Assembly (NCBI RefSeq): GCF_004295795.1
Contig: NZ_SEBR01000004.1
Span: 248,001 to 312,000 of the forward strand
Direction of reading: 5' to 3'
DNA: 64,000 bases
Source of the DNA: Flavobacterium sp.
GTDB lineage: Bacteria > Bacteroidota > Bacteroidia > Flavobacteriales > Flavobacteriaceae
Shown: positions 26,619 to 37,380 of the stretch, in pieces
Position numbering within the stretch: the first letter of the stretch is position 1
Layout of the letters: the number at the start of each line of letters is the position of its first letter
Notes under the pieces: model-generated
What the model saw: only the letters and a program-made list of their open reading frames with translations
Database searches by the model: none
What the model was told of the DNA's origin: nothing
Program-made: the position numbers and the translations under genes

Positions 26619-29600
26619 ATGAATATGAAAGACCTATACTCTAAGCTTCAAATTACGACTTCGAAACTCCTGCTGACACTTTTGGCGGTAATCGGATTCG
26701 TTTTTGCCACAAGCGCCCAGGTTCGCGTCCCTTTTACGCAACGTACCTCACAGTACACGCCGACAAAGCAGATCTACAACATCAAAGGTGACTTCACCAT
26801 GTTGGGGAATACGAACCTTACGTTGCAGAACTATGGCAACACGACACAGAACGGTGGAAATACCATGATCTACGTAGACGTCGATTCGCCTACACTCACA
26901 GGTCTTGGCGGCACACCGACGTTCAACTCGTCTACGGCGACGCTGACACTTTCTACGGAAAATGGTGCCGTGCCTGCGTGTTCGAACATCATCTACGCCG
27001 GACTTTACTGGACCGGCCGTGCCTCGAATACCAATCCGAGCGCCAACACATTCAACGTGACCAGAAATGGTGTGACCAAAAACTTCGACAAGCGCAAGAT
27101 CCAACTCAAAGGACCGAACGCTTCCGGTTACACGGAATTTATGGCTGCGGCCAACAACATCTATTATCCTACGAACCAGGATGATTATATGTATTCTGCC
27201 TACACTGAAGTTACCGATTACGTAAAGACGAACGGTTTGGGAGCTTACACGGCTGCCGATATCGCGCTTGTACAAGGTGATGGCGGAGGAACAGGCTACT
27301 ACGGTGGATGGGGAATGATCGTGGTTTACGAAAACTCCAAAATGAAATACCGCGACGTGACCATCTTTGACGGGCACGCTTACGTACTTAGCGGAACGGC
27401 AAACTACAACTTGCCTATTTCCGGTTTCAACACGGTACAATCAGGACCTGTTGGAATCAAGATGGGTATGATTGCCGGTGAAGGTGACAACGGAATTTCG
27501 GGAGATTACTTCCAGATTCGACGTCAGGACAACAATGCATGGCAAAGTCTCAACCACTCATCGAACACGACGGGCAACTTCTTCAACTCGAGTATAAGTG
27601 TGCCGGGCGCGCGGACTCCGAGTTTACAAAACAACTCCGGTTTGGACATTTGTATGTTCAACCTTCCGAATACGAACAACGGACTGATCACCAACAACCA
27701 GACCGCGACCACTTTCAGGTACGGTTCCACTCAGGATACTTATGTGATCTTCGCCATCGCAATGGCCGTCGATGCTTATGTTCCGGATGTGGAAGGCGAC
27801 CTTGCGGCTGTTACGATCAACGGTACTCCGGTTCCGGCGACAGGTCCTTATACGGCTTTGCCAGGTCAGGAACTCGAGTTCAAGGTGAACGTTCGCAACC
27901 GTGGTACCGAAGCGATCAACAACGCCAAATTGACCGTTCCGATTCCTTACAACACCAATTATGTGGCCAACAGTGCCACGAGACAAGTGTTCTTTACTCC
28001 AGCTCCAACGCCCAACAACTTGCAGTTCAACCCGACGGTTGGTTCCAATGGTTCGGTGGTTTGGGACATCGGAACGCTTCCTGTTCCCGCCAACTCGGAC
28101 GATATTTTGGGAACTTTGACTTTCAAGATCAAAGTAACCGAGGATTGCGAACTTCTAAAGAATGCCAACTGTCAGAACATCGTGGCTGTAAACGGATCTT
28201 TCACAGGATCGGGAGCAATCACGGGAATCACTTTTAACGACAAGGATCTTATCCAAGGTTACACACAAAACGGGAACTGTCAGGGAACTGCGATTGCGGC
28301 TCCGCTTTTGGTCCAGATCAACGCACAGGATTTCGTCAACCAGAACTGTCAGTCTACGCCGCCAATTACTGCGTTTACATTCTGTAGTGCTTCGGCTATT
28401 CCTATCACTGCTGTATCTGGAAGTTTCCCTAACGGATCTTTGTTCTACAACCAATATCCGGTAGGACCGAACGCTATCCAGTATACGATCAGCAACCCGT
28501 TCCCGGCAACTCAAGGAACGATTACCTATTATGCTGTTCCACCGGGCGCTTTGAACGGATGTTTCTTCCAGTTCACGATCACCGTTACCACCATCACTAC
28601 GACTCCAAACGTCGCCGGTCCGGTAAACTACTGTCAAGGCGCTACGGCTGTACCACTTACGGCTACACCGAGCTCGCCAGGTTTGACACTCTACTATTAT
28701 ATGACGCAAAACGGTCAGGCACAGCCTTCGATCACGCCGTCTACAGCTCAGGCGGGAACGTTCACTTATTATGTGGCCGAAGCCCAAAGCCCGACTTGTA
28801 TCGGTCCGAAAGTGCCTATTACCGTCAACGTATATCCTGCGCCGGTCGTTACACCACCTGCCGCTTTGAACCTTAACGGCTGTGGAACTTCTGCAGTGAC
28901 AGGTTTGACTTACAGCAGCGTGAACCCCGTGACTATCACTTTGGCGCAATTCCAGGCTGCCGGAGGAAACATCACCAACGCCGCCGCCATCGGAACTTAC
29001 ACTATTACGTATCAGGATGTCGCCACAGGAAACTGTCCGGTGAGCCTTGTGCGTACATTCAAGGTAACTTCTGCCTGCGGTGTGACTTCGGTTACCCAGA
29101 CTATCTCCATCCTTGACAACATCGCTCCTACGATTTCAGGTGTTCCGACGACTGCCACGACGATCCAATGTCCCGCTACGCCAACTTGGGCCACGCCATC
29201 TGCGGGTGACAACTGCGAAGGTTTCGTGAGCTTGACTTCAGCCGACGTAACAACTCAGGGAACTTGCGGAAATGCTCGCACGATCACAAGAACCTGGACG
29301 GCTACTGACCTTTGCGGAAATACCGCCACGGCTTCTCAAGTCTTCAATATTGTCGATACGACTGCTCCGGTGATCTCTGCATTGCCTGCCGCTACGACTA
29401 TCAACTGTCCTGCGACGCCATCTTGGACAACTCCAACGGCTACTGACGCTTGTGGTGGAAACGTCACTTTGACTTCTGCCGATGTGACAACTGCGGGTTC
29501 TTGCCCTGGTTCTTACACCATCGTTCGCACTTGGACTGCTACTGATGCTTGTGGCAATGCTGCTACGGCTTCACAAACAATTACTGTTCAAGACAATACT

Positions 29601-30911
29601 GCTCCGGCAATCACGACGCAAGCGCAAAACCTCACTGTTCAGTGTAGCACTGCAGGTGACGCGACTTTGACGGCCTGGTTGAACAACCACGGTGGTGCTG
29701 TCGCTTCAGACGCATGTTCTGCGGTAACTTGGACAAATAATTTCACTGGCGTAACTGGCGGATGCTCTGCTGCGGTTCCTGTAATCTTTACAGCGACTGA
29801 CGCTTGCGGAAACACGGCCACTACAACAGCTACTTTTACTGTAAACGATACGACTGCTCCGGTTGCTCCGGCTGCTCCGGCTGCCGTTACTGTCGCTTGT
29901 GCTTCACAAGTTCCGGCCAACGTTTCGCTTACTGCTACTGACAACTGTGGCGGAAACATTACTGCTCAAGGTGTCGATGTGACGACTCCGGGTGCTTGTC
30001 CTAATTCGTTCACTATCGTCAGAACCTGGACTTTCGCCGATGCTTGCGGAAACACTTCATCGGTTTCACAGACTATCAACGTGAATGACAACATCGCTCC
30101 GGTTGCACCTGCTGCTCCGGCTGCTGTTACCGTTTCTTGTGGTGCTGCCGTTCCTGCCAACGTGACTTTGACTGCTCAGGACAACTGTTCTGGCGCTATC
30201 ACTGCTCAAGGTGTTGACGTTACGACTCCTGGCGCTTGTGCCGGATCCTATACGATTGTCCGTACCTGGACTTTCGCCGATGCTTGCGGAAACACTTCAT
30301 CGGTTTCACAGACTATCAACGTAAACGACAACATCGCTCCGGTTGCTCCGGCCACTCCTGCAAACGTTACTGTCGCTTGTGCTTCACAAGTTCCGGCCAA
30401 CGTTTCTTTGACTGCGGTTGACAATTGCGCCGGCAACGTAACTGTTCAAGGTGTTGACGTGACGACTCCGGGTGCTTGCCCTAATTCGTTCACTATCGTC
30501 AGAACTTGGACTTTCGCCGATGCTTGCGGAAACACTTCATCGGTTTCACAGACTATCAACGTAAACGACAACATCGCTCCGGTCGCTCCTGCAGCTCCGG
30601 CAAATGTTACGGCTCAGTGTTCATCTGAAGTTCCGGCAAACGTGACTTTGACTGCACAGGACAACTGTTCTGGAGCGATCACTGCTCAAGGTGTCGATGT
30701 AACGACTGCGGGTGCTTGCCCGAACTCGTTCACTATCGTCAGAACTTGGACTTTCGCCGATGCTTGCGGAAACACTTCATCGGTTTCACAGACTATCAAC
30801 GTAAACGACACGACTGCTCCGGTTGCTCCAACTGCTCCGGCAGCTGTGACCGTTGCTTGTGCTGCGATGCTTGCGGAAACGCTTCATCTGTATCGCAGAC
30901 AATCACTGTAA
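26619..30911 (+). CDS. giant SprB-like HYR-repeat adhesin, N-terminal part
   Basis: First part (1430 codons) of a cell-surface protein that continues in another frame from 30866. A signal peptide (TLLAVIGFVFATSAQ) is followed by an N-terminal globular region (about 40-400) typical of large T9SS cargo, a DUF11-like region (INNAKLTVPIPYNTNYVANS), a Pro/Thr-rich linker, and HYR-like repeats of about 80 residues (DTTAPVAPAAP ... DNCGG ... IVRTWTFADACGN). The frame is lost in repeat 8, after VTVACA: the last 15 residues before the stop are out of register. Comparison with the following super-repeats shows 133 bp missing there. The next genes encode a SprF-like protein and an OmpA-type protein, as expected for an adhesin moved or exported by the gliding/T9SS machinery. 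Confidence 0.85.
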   Translation: MNMKDLYSKLQITTSKLLLTLLAVIGFVFATSAQVRVPFTQRTSQYTPTKQIYNIKGDFTMLGNTNLTLQNYGNTTQNGGNTMIYVDVDSPTLTGLGGTPTFNSSTATLTLSTENGAVPACSNIIYAGLYWTGRASNTNPSANTFNVTRNGVTKNFDKRKIQLKGPNASGYTEFMAAANNIYYPTNQDDYMYSAYTEVTDYVKTNGLGAYTAADIALVQGDGGGTGYYGGWGMIVVYENSKMKYRDVTIFDGHAYVLSGTANYNLPISGFNTVQSGPVGIKMGMIAGEGDNGISGDYFQIRRQDNNAWQSLNHSSNTTGNFFNSSISVPGARTPSLQNNSGLDICMFNLPNTNNGLITNNQTATTFRYGSTQDTYVIFAIAMAVDAYVPDVEGDLAAVTINGTPVPATGPYTALPGQELEFKVNVRNRGTEAINNAKLTVPIPYNTNYVANSATRQVFFTPAPTPNNLQFNPTVGSNGSVVWDIGTLPVPANSDDILGTLTFKIKVTEDCELLKNANCQNIVAVNGSFTGSGAITGITFNDKDLIQGYTQNGNCQGTAIAAPLLVQINAQDFVNQNCQSTPPITAFTFCSASAIPITAVSGSFPNGSLFYNQYPVGPNAIQYTISNPFPATQGTITYYAVPPGALNGCFFQFTITVTTITTTPNVAGPVNYCQGATAVPLTATPSSPGLTLYYYMTQNGQAQPSITPSTAQAGTFTYYVAEAQSPTCIGPKVPITVNVYPAPVVTPPAALNLNGCGTSAVTGLTYSSVNPVTITLAQFQAAGGNITNAAAIGTYTITYQDVATGNCPVSLVRTFKVTSACGVTSVTQTISILDNIAPTISGVPTTATTIQCPATPTWATPSAGDNCEGFVSLTSADVTTQGTCGNARTITRTWTATDLCGNTATASQVFNIVDTTAPVISALPAATTINCPATPSWTTPTATDACGGNVTLTSADVTTAGSCPGSYTIVRTWTATDACGNAATASQTITVQDNTAPAITTQAQNLTVQCSTAGDATLTAWLNNHGGAVASDACSAVTWTNNFTGVTGGCSAAVPVIFTATDACGNTATTTATFTVNDTTAPVAPAAPAAVTVACASQVPANVSLTATDNCGGNITAQGVDVTTPGACPNSFTIVRTWTFADACGNTSSVSQTINVNDNIAPVAPAAPAAVTVSCGAAVPANVTLTAQDNCSGAITAQGVDVTTPGACAGSYTIVRTWTFADACGNTSSVSQTINVNDNIAPVAPATPANVTVACASQVPANVSLTAVDNCAGNVTVQGVDVTTPGACPNSFTIVRTWTFADACGNTSSVSQTINVNDNIAPVAPAAPANVTAQCSSEVPANVTLTAQDNCSGAITAQGVDVTTAGACPNSFTIVRTWTFADACGNTSSVSQTINVNDTTAPVAPTAPAAVTVACAAMLAETLHLYRRQSL

Positions 30912-33900
30912 ACGATACTGTGGCTCCGACAATCTCTGCATTGCCAGCCGCTACTACTATCAACTGCCCGGCGACTCCGTCTTGGACGACCCCGACAGCT
31001 ACTGACAATTGCGTTGGTGCGGTTCAGTTGACTTTCGCCGATGTGACTACTCAAGGTTCTTGCCCAAGTGCTTACACGATCGTAAGAACATGGACTGCAA
31101 CCGATGTTTGCGGAAACACGGCTACTGCTACACAAACTATCAATGTTCAAGATATTACTGCTCCTACGATCACTGCTCAAGCGCAAAACTTGACGATCCA
31201 ATGTGGTGCAGGAAACCAGAACGCTCTTAACGAGTGGTTGGCCAACAACGGAGGTGCAACTGCCGCCGATACTTGTTCTGCCGTGACTTGGACAAACAAC
31301 TACAGCGGAATCTCCAACGATTGTACTGCTGCGGTTACCGTAATCTTTACTGCGACTGACGCTTGTGGAAACGCTGCTACGACTTCGGCTACTTTCACGG
31401 TTCAGGACACGACCGCTCCGGTTGCACCTGCTGCTCCAACCGCTGTTGCTGTTCAGTGTACTGCTGATGTTCCGGCCAATGTTTCTTTGACCGCGGTTGA
31501 CAACTGCGCAGGGAACATTACCGTTCAAGGTGTGGATGTAACGACTCCTGGTGCTTGCGCCGGATCTTACACGATCGTAAGAACCTGGACATTCACTGAT
31601 GCCTGCGCCAACTCATCATCCGTATCTCAGACTATCACTGTAAATGATACGATCGCTCCGGTTGCTCCGGCCGCTCCGGCTACTGTAACTGTGGCTTGTG
31701 CCTTTGAAGTTCCTGCGAATATCGAATTGACCGCACAAGATGCTTGTCAAGGTGCTATCTCAGTTTCCGGTGTCGATGTAACGACTCCGGGATCTTGCGC
31801 AAACTCTTTCGTGATCGTTCGTACGTGGACTTTCGCCGATGCTTGCGGAAATACATCATCGGTTTCACAGACAATCAACGTAAGTGACACGATCGCTCCG
31901 GTTGCTCCTGCTGCTCCGGCTACTGTGGATGTAGCTTGCGCTTCTGAAGTTCCGGCGAACGTGACTTTGACCGCTCAGGACAATTGTTCCGGTGCGATCA
32001 CCGCTCAAGGTGTCGATGTGACAACTCCCGGATCTTGCGCTAACTCTTTCGTTATCGTACGTACCTGGACTTTCACTGATGCTTGTAACAACACTTCATC
32101 GGTTTCACAGACAATCAATGTAAGCGACACTATCGCTCCTGTGGCTCCTGCCGCTCCGGCGAACGTGACTGCTCAATGTGCTGCTGATGTTCCGGCGAAT
32201 GTGACTTTGACTGCCCAGGACAATTGTCAGGGTGCGATCACTGCACAAGGTGTTGACGTTACGACTCCAGGCGCTTGTGCCGGATCTTACACTATCGTAA
32301 GAACCTGGACTTTCACCGATGCTTGTAACAACACTTCATCTGTATCACAGACAATTTCTGTAAACGATACGACTGCTCCGGTTGCTCCGACTGCTCCGGC
32401 AGATGTGACTTTGGCTTGTGCTTCTGAAGTTCCGGCTAACGTTACTTTGACTGCTCAGGACAATTGTCAGGGTGCGATCACCGCTCAAGGTGTTGATGTA
32501 ACGACTGCCGGCCAGTGTGCCAATTCATTCGTGATCGTCCGTACCTGGACTTTTGCCGATGCTTGCGGAAACACTTCATCGGTTTCACAAACGATCAACG
32601 TAAACGACAACATCGCTCCTGTAATCGCAGCTTTGCCTGCTACTACGACAATCGATTGTCCTGCAACGCCACAATTCGCACAGGCTACGGCTACTGACAA
32701 CTGCGCTGGCGCTGTAACTTTGACTTTCGTCGATGCAACAACTGCCGGTTCTTGCCCAAGTGCTTACTCGATCGTAAGAACATGGACTGCGACTGACGCT
32801 TGTGGAAACACGGCGACCGCTACACAAACTATCAATGTTCAGGACGTTACTGCTCCGACTATCACTGCTCAAGCCCAAGACTTGGCAATCCAGTGTGGTG
32901 CCGGAAACGCAAATGCCCTGAACGAATGGTTGGCCAACAACGCAGGCGCAACAGCAACAGATTCTTGCTCTGCCGTAACTTGGACAAACAACTATAACGG
33001 AATCGGAAACGATTGTACATCGGCTGTAACGGTGATCTTCACTGCTACTGACGCTTGTGGAAACGCCTCTACTACTTCGGCTACATTCTCTGTATCTGAC
33101 ACGACTGCTCCGGTTGCTCCTGCAGCTCCGCAAGCCGTGACTGTTCAATGTGCTGCTGATGTTCCGGCTAACGTAACTCTTACCGCTACTGACAACTGTG
33201 CAGGTGCAATCGCCGTTCAAGGTGTGGATGTAACGACTCCTGGTGCTTGCGCCGGATCTTACACTATAGTCCGTACCTGGACTTTCACTGACGCTTGTGC
33301 CAACTCGGTATCGGTTTCGCAGACTATCACCGTAAACGATACGATCGCTCCGGTTGCTCCAACAGCTCCGCAAACCGTGACTGTGCAATGTGCTGCTGAT
33401 GTTCCGGCCAACGTGACTTTGACCGCCCAAGACGCTTGTCAAGGTGCGATCACTGCTCAAGGTGTCGATGTGACGACTCCAGGTCAGTGCGCCAACTCGT
33501 TCGTCATAGTTCGTACTTGGACATTTGCCGATGCTTGTGGAAACACTTCATCTGTTTCACAGACTATCAACGTGAACGACACTATCGCTCCGGTTGCTCC
33601 AGCAGCTCCGGCCAACGTGACTGCTCAATGTGCTGGCGAAGTTCCTGCAAATGTGACTTTGACTGCTCAAGATGCTTGTCAAGGTGCGATCACTGCTCAA
33701 GGTGTTGATGTGACGACTCCGGGTTCTTGCCCTAACTCGTTCGTGATCGTCCGTACCTGGACTTTCGCCGATGCTTGTGGAAACACTTCATCTGTATCAC
33801 AGACTATCAACGTAAATGACACCATTGCTCCGGTTGTTCCTACAGACGTTCCTACCGATGTAACTGCCCAGTGTTCTGCTGACGTTCCTGCCAATGTGAC

Positions 33901-36004
33901 TCTGACTGGCCAAGACAACTGTTCTGGTGCGATCGCTGTTCAAGGTGTAGACGTTACGACTCAAGGTACTTGCGCCGGATCTTACACGATCGTCCGTACC
34001 TGGACGTTTGTCGATGCTTGCGGAAACACTTCATCTGTATCACAGACGATCTCCGTAAACGATACGACTGCTCCGGTAGTTCCTACAAACGTTCCTGCTG
34101 ACGTTACTTTGGCTTGCGCCGGAGACGTTCCTGCCAACGTGACTTTGACTGCACAGGACAATTGTTCGGGTGCGATCACTGCTCAAGGTGTTGACGTGAC
34201 TACTCCCGGCCAATGTGCCAACTCGTTCGTAATCGTTCGTACCTGGACATTTACCGATGCTTGTGGAAACACTTCATCTGTAGCCCAAACTATAACTGTT
34301 GCCGACACTGTTCCTCCAACGATCGCCGCATTGCCACAGCCGACAACAATCGACTGTCCTGCAACGCCTGCATTCGCTCAAGCTACCGCTACTGACAACT
34401 GCGTCGGTGCCGTGACTTTGACTTTCGTCGATGCGACAATCGCAGGTTCTTGCCCAAGCGCTTACTCAATCGTAAGAACCTGGACTGCTACCGATGTTTG
34501 TGGAAACACAGCGACAGCTTCACAAACTATCAATGTTCAGGATGTTACTGCTCCGACAATCACTGCCCAGGCGCAAAACCTGTCAATCCAGTGCGGAAAC
34601 GGAACCAACGCTGGTCTCGAAGACTGGTTGGCCAACAACGGTGGCGCTACTGCGACAGATACTTGTTCAAACGTGACCTGGACAAACAACTACAACGGAA
34701 TCGGAAACGATTGTTCGGCTGCCGTAACGGTGATCTTCACTGCTACTGATGCTTGCGGAAACGCTTCGACCACATCGGCTACTTTCACGATTTCCGATAC
34801 TGTGGCTCCGGTTGCTCCTGCAGCTCCTGCTAATGTAACGGTTGCTTGTGCTGCCGATGTCCCTGCTAACGTGACATTGACCGCGACCGACAACTGTCTT
34901 GGCGCAATCGCTGTACAAGGTGTTGACGTGCAAACTGCCGGTCCATGCGCCGGAACGTACACAATCGTTCGTACTTGGACATTCACCGATGCTTGTGCCA
35001 ACACGACTTCGGTTTCACAAATCATCAACGTCATCGACAACGTGGCGCCTACAGCTCCAACGGCTCCAGCCGACGTAACTGTCCAGTGTGGAGACGCTTT
35101 GCCTGCAAACGCAACGCTTACAGCTACTGACAATTGTGGTGACCAAATCACTGCTCAAGGTGTTGATGTGACAACTGCTGGTGCTTGCGCCGGTACTTCG
35201 ACTATCGTTCGTACCTGGACTTTCACCGATGCTTGTGGAAACACATCGTCTATATCTCAAACGATCAACGTCATCGACACTGTGGCTCCGGTTGCTCCTG
35301 CGGCTCCAGCCGATGTGACCGTGGCTTGTGCCGGACAAGTTCCTGCAGCCGTTTCATTGTCAGCGACTGACGCTTGCAGCGGAGAAGTTGTTGCACCGAA
35401 ACCGGTTGAAACAGTTACTCCTGGAGATTGTCCTAACTCATACATTTTGGTACGCACTTGGTCGTTTACCGATGCTTGTGGAAATACTTCTACCGTATCG
35501 CAAACAATCACTGTTGATGATAACGAAGCTCCGGTTGCTCCTGCAGCTCCGGCAGACGTGACCGCTTCATGTGGTGGAGACGTTCCTGCGAACAGTACTT
35601 TGACTGCTCAGGACAACTGCCAAGGTGCAATTTCTGCCCAAGGTGTTGACGTAACCACTCAAGGTGCTTGCGCGAATTCATACACGATCGTACGTACTTG
35701 GACGTTCACCGATGCTTGTGGAAACACTTCATCTGTATCACAAAACATCGCTGTTGGCGATACTACGGCTCCGGTTCTTCCAACGAACGTTCCGGCTGAC
35801 GTGACGGTTCAATGTGCTGCTGATGTTCCATCTGGAATTTCATTGACAGCTACCGATAATTGTAGCACTACTCCAATCACTGTCGCTCCGGTTGATACGG
35901 TCGTTGCAGGAAGTTGTGCCAATTCATTCGTGATCACTCGTACCTGGACATTTGCTGATGCTTGCGGAAACACTTCGGTTGCCACACAAACGATCACGGT
36001 AAAC
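29355..36004 (+). repeat. four higher-order super-repeats of seven HYR units
   Basis: Each super-repeat has one ISALPAATTINCPATP unit, one TAQAQNLTIQCG unit and five APVAPAAP units. Starts at 29355, 30914, 32606, 34304 and 36005 give lengths of 1559, 1692, 1698 and 1701 bp. The first is 133 bp short exactly where the frame is lost. Confidence 0.85.
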
Positions 36005-37324
36005 GACACGACTGCTCCGGCATTCAATACTGCGGCTCCGGCCGACGTCACTGTGGCTTGCGCCCAAATCCCGGCAGCTGCGACACTAACGGCCACTGAC
36101 AACTGCGGAAGCGTTGCAGTGAACGTGACAATGACAGAATCAACCGTTCCTGGAACATGCGCCGGATCTTACACGATAGTAAGAACCTGGACTGCGACGG
36201 ACGCTTGCGGAAACGTTGCCACAGTTTCACAGAACATCAATGTAATCGACAACGATGCTCCTACTTTCGTGGAAGCAACGCCTGCTCCGGCCATCACGGC
36301 TGAGTGCGGAAGCGTTCCGACGCCAACAGTCCTCACTGCAGTTGACGGATGTAACGCAACACCTGTGAATGTGGTCTACGCCGAGACAAGTGTTCCTGGA
36401 ACCTGTCCGGTAAAAGAAGTCATCACACGTACATGGACTGCAACCGATGCTTGTGGCAACCCACAAACATTCACACAGATCGTGACTGTTCAGGACACTA
36501 CCGCTCCTACCGTAAACGAAACGCTCGCTCCAGTAGTGAACGTGACTTGCGACCAGGTGCCTACAGTTCCTGTATTGACTTTCAGCGATGCTTGTTCTAC
36601 AGTTGGAACTCCGGTCTTCACAGAAGTGATCTCGACTCCGGTAAACGGAAACTATTCGATCACATGGACGTGGACAGTTGCAGACGACTGCGCAAACCAA
36701 GCTGTATTCACTCAAGTGGTGAACGTAACAGTTAGCAATGCGCTAGTTACTGTATCAAGCGAGTTGTGTAACACCGATAGTAGTGCGAATGTTGATCTTG
36801 TCACTTTGCTTCCTGCAGGAACACCTGCCGGCGGAACATGGGTGAACGTAGACAACGTGGCAGGCTTGAACGGAACGGTGTTCTCACCCTTCCAGATCGC
36901 CAACGGAATCTACAACGTAGACTACGTGATCGCTGATCCGACTTGCCCTAGAACGGTTCGCATCGAACTCAAGGTAAACGACATCTATTGTATCGTAGAG
37001 CCATGTGGAACAGTTGTTATCCACAACGCTTTCAGCCCTAACAATGATGGTATAAATGACGTTTTCGTAATCGATGGATTTGAAGATTCAACGTGTATCG
37101 AAAGCAACACAGTCGAAGTTTACAACAGATGGGGTATCCTGGTTTACGAAACCAAAGGCTACAACAACAACGATCGCGCTTTCCGCGGCGTATCCGAAGG
37201 ACGCGTAACGTTGAAGAAAGACGACGAATTGCCTACAGGAACTTACTTCTACATCATCACGTACAAGTTTGCCAGCAGCAGCAATACTGTGAAAAAAGAC
37301 GGATATTTATACCTTTCAAGATAA
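30866..37324 (+). CDS. giant SprB-like HYR-repeat adhesin, C-terminal part with T9SS type B sorting domain
   Basis: Continues the same protein in the -1 frame from DACGNASSVSQTI. It holds about 24 more HYR-like repeats, then a unique region (VSSELCNTDSSANVDLVTLL), and ends in the gliding-motility-associated C-terminal domain: NAFSPNNDGINDVFVIDG, VEVYNRWGILVYE, and the final PTGTYFYIITYKF ... KKDGYLYLSR. That domain (type B sorting signal) directs secretion through the type IX system with help from a PorP/SprF partner, which is the next gene. With the 133 bp restored the whole protein would be about 3,600 residues. The interruption may be real or a collapsed repeat in the assembly. Confidence 0.88.
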   Translation, partial: DACGNASSVSQTITVNDTVAPTISALPAATTINCPATPSWTTPTATDNCVGAVQLTFADVTTQGSCPSAYTIVRTWTATDVCGNTATATQTINVQDITAPTITAQAQNLTIQCGAGNQNALNEWLANNGGATAADTCSAVTWTNNYSGISNDCTAAVTVIFTATDACGNAATTSATFTVQDTTAPVAPAAPTAVAVQCTADVPANVSLTAVDNCAGNITVQGVDVTTPGACAGSYTIVRTWTFTDACANSSSVSQTITVNDTIAPVAPAAPATVTVACAFEVPANIELTAQDACQGAISVSGVDVTTPGSCANSFVIVRTWTFADACGNTSSVSQTINVSDTIAPVAPAAPATVDVACASEVPANVTLTAQDNCSGAITAQGVDVTTPGSCANSFVIVRTWTFTDACNNTSSVSQTINVSDTIAPVAPAAPANVTAQCAADVPANVTLTAQDNCQGAITAQGVDVTTPGACAGSYTIVRTWTFTDACNNTSSVSQTISVNDTTAPVAPTAPADVTLACASEVPANVTLTAQDNCQGAITAQGVDVTTAGQCANSFVIVRTWTFADACGNTSSVSQTINVNDNIAPVIAALPATTTIDCPATPQFAQATATDNCAGAVTLTFVDATTAGSCPSAYSIVRTWTATDACGNTATATQTINVQDVTAPTITAQAQDLAIQCGAGNANALNEWLANNAGATATDSCSAVTWTNNYNGIGNDCTSAVTVIFTATDACGNASTTSATFSVSDTTAPVAPAAPQAVTVQCAADVPANVTLTATDNCAGAIAVQGVDVTTPGACAGSYTIVRTWTFTDACANSVSVSQTITVNDTIAPVAPTAPQTVTVQCAADVPANVTLTAQDACQGAITAQGVDVTTPGQCANSFVIVRTWTFADACGNTSSVSQTINVNDTIAPVAPAAPANVTAQCAGEVPANVTLTAQDACQGAITAQGVDVTTPGSCPNSFVIVRTWTFADACGNTSSVSQTINVNDTIAPVVPTDVPTDVTAQCSADVPANVTLTGQDNCSGAIAVQGVDVTTQGTCAGSYTIVRTWTFVDACGNTSSVSQTISVNDTTAPVVPTNVPADVTLACAGDVPANVTLTAQDNCSGAITAQGVDVTTPGQCANSFVIVRTWTFTDACGNTSSVAQTITVADTVPPTIAALPQPTTIDCPATPAFAQATATDNCVGAVTLTFVDATIAGSCPSAYSIVRTWTATDVCGNTATASQTINVQDVTAPTITAQAQNLSIQCGNGTNAGLEDWLANNGGATATDTCSNVTWTNNYNGIGNDCSAAVTVIFTATDACGNASTTSATFTISDTVAPVAPAAPANVTVACAADVPANVTLTATDNCLGAIAVQGVDVQTAGPCAGTYTIVRTWTFTDACANTTSVSQIINVIDNVAPTAPTAPADVTVQCGDALPANATLTATDNCGDQITAQGVDVTTAGACAGTSTIVRTWTFTDACGNTSSISQTINVIDTVAPVAPAAPADVTVACAGQVPAAVSLSATDACSGEVVAPKPVETVTPGDCPNSYILVRTWSFTDACGNTSTVSQTITVDDNEAPVAPAAPADVTASCGGDVPANSTLTAQDNCQGAISAQGVDVTTQGACANSYTIVRTWTFTDACGNTSSVSQNIAVGDTTAPVLPTNVPADVTVQCAADVPSGISLTATDNCSTTPITVAPVDTVVAGSCANSFVITRTWTFADACGNTSVATQTITVNDTTAPAFNTAAPADVTVACAQIPAAATLTATDNCGSVAVNVTMTESTVPGTCAGSYTIVRTWTATDACGNVATVSQNINVIDNDAPTFVEATPAPAITAECGSVPTPTVLTAVDGCNATPVNVVYAETSVPGTCPVKEVITRTWTATDACGNPQTFTQIVTVQDTTAPTVNETLAPVVNVTCDQVPTVPVLTFSDACSTVGTPVFTEVISTPVNGNYSITWTWTVADDCANQAVFTQVVNVTVSNALVTVSSELCNTDSSANVDLVTLLPAGTPAGGTWVNVDNVAGLNGTVFSPFQIANGIYNVDYVIADPTCPRTVRIELKVNDIYCIVEPCGTVVIHNAFSPNNDGINDVFVIDGFEDSTCIESNTVEVYNRWGILVYETKGYNNNDRAFRGVSEGRVTLKKDDELPTGTYFYIITYKFASSSNTVKKDGYLYLSR

Positions 37325-37341
37325 GAAACTCAAATCTAACG

Positions 37342-37363
37342 CCCGGGGCGCCAAAACCCCGGG
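37342..37363 (+). promoter_or_regulatory. intercistronic GC-rich hairpin between adhesin and sprF-like gene
   Basis: CCCGGGG and CCCCGGG form a 7-bp stem over an eight-base loop, 18 bp after the adhesin stop and 18 bp before the next ATG. A-rich rather than T-rich sequence follows, so it more likely stabilises or processes the mRNA than terminates it. Confidence 0.55.
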
Positions 37364-37380
37364 TAAAAAACAATAGACTA

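Noticed and set aside
32585..33460. Ser/Arg-rich open frames antisense to the adhesin
   Set aside because: They come from the repetitive, stop-poor reverse complement of the HYR repeats.
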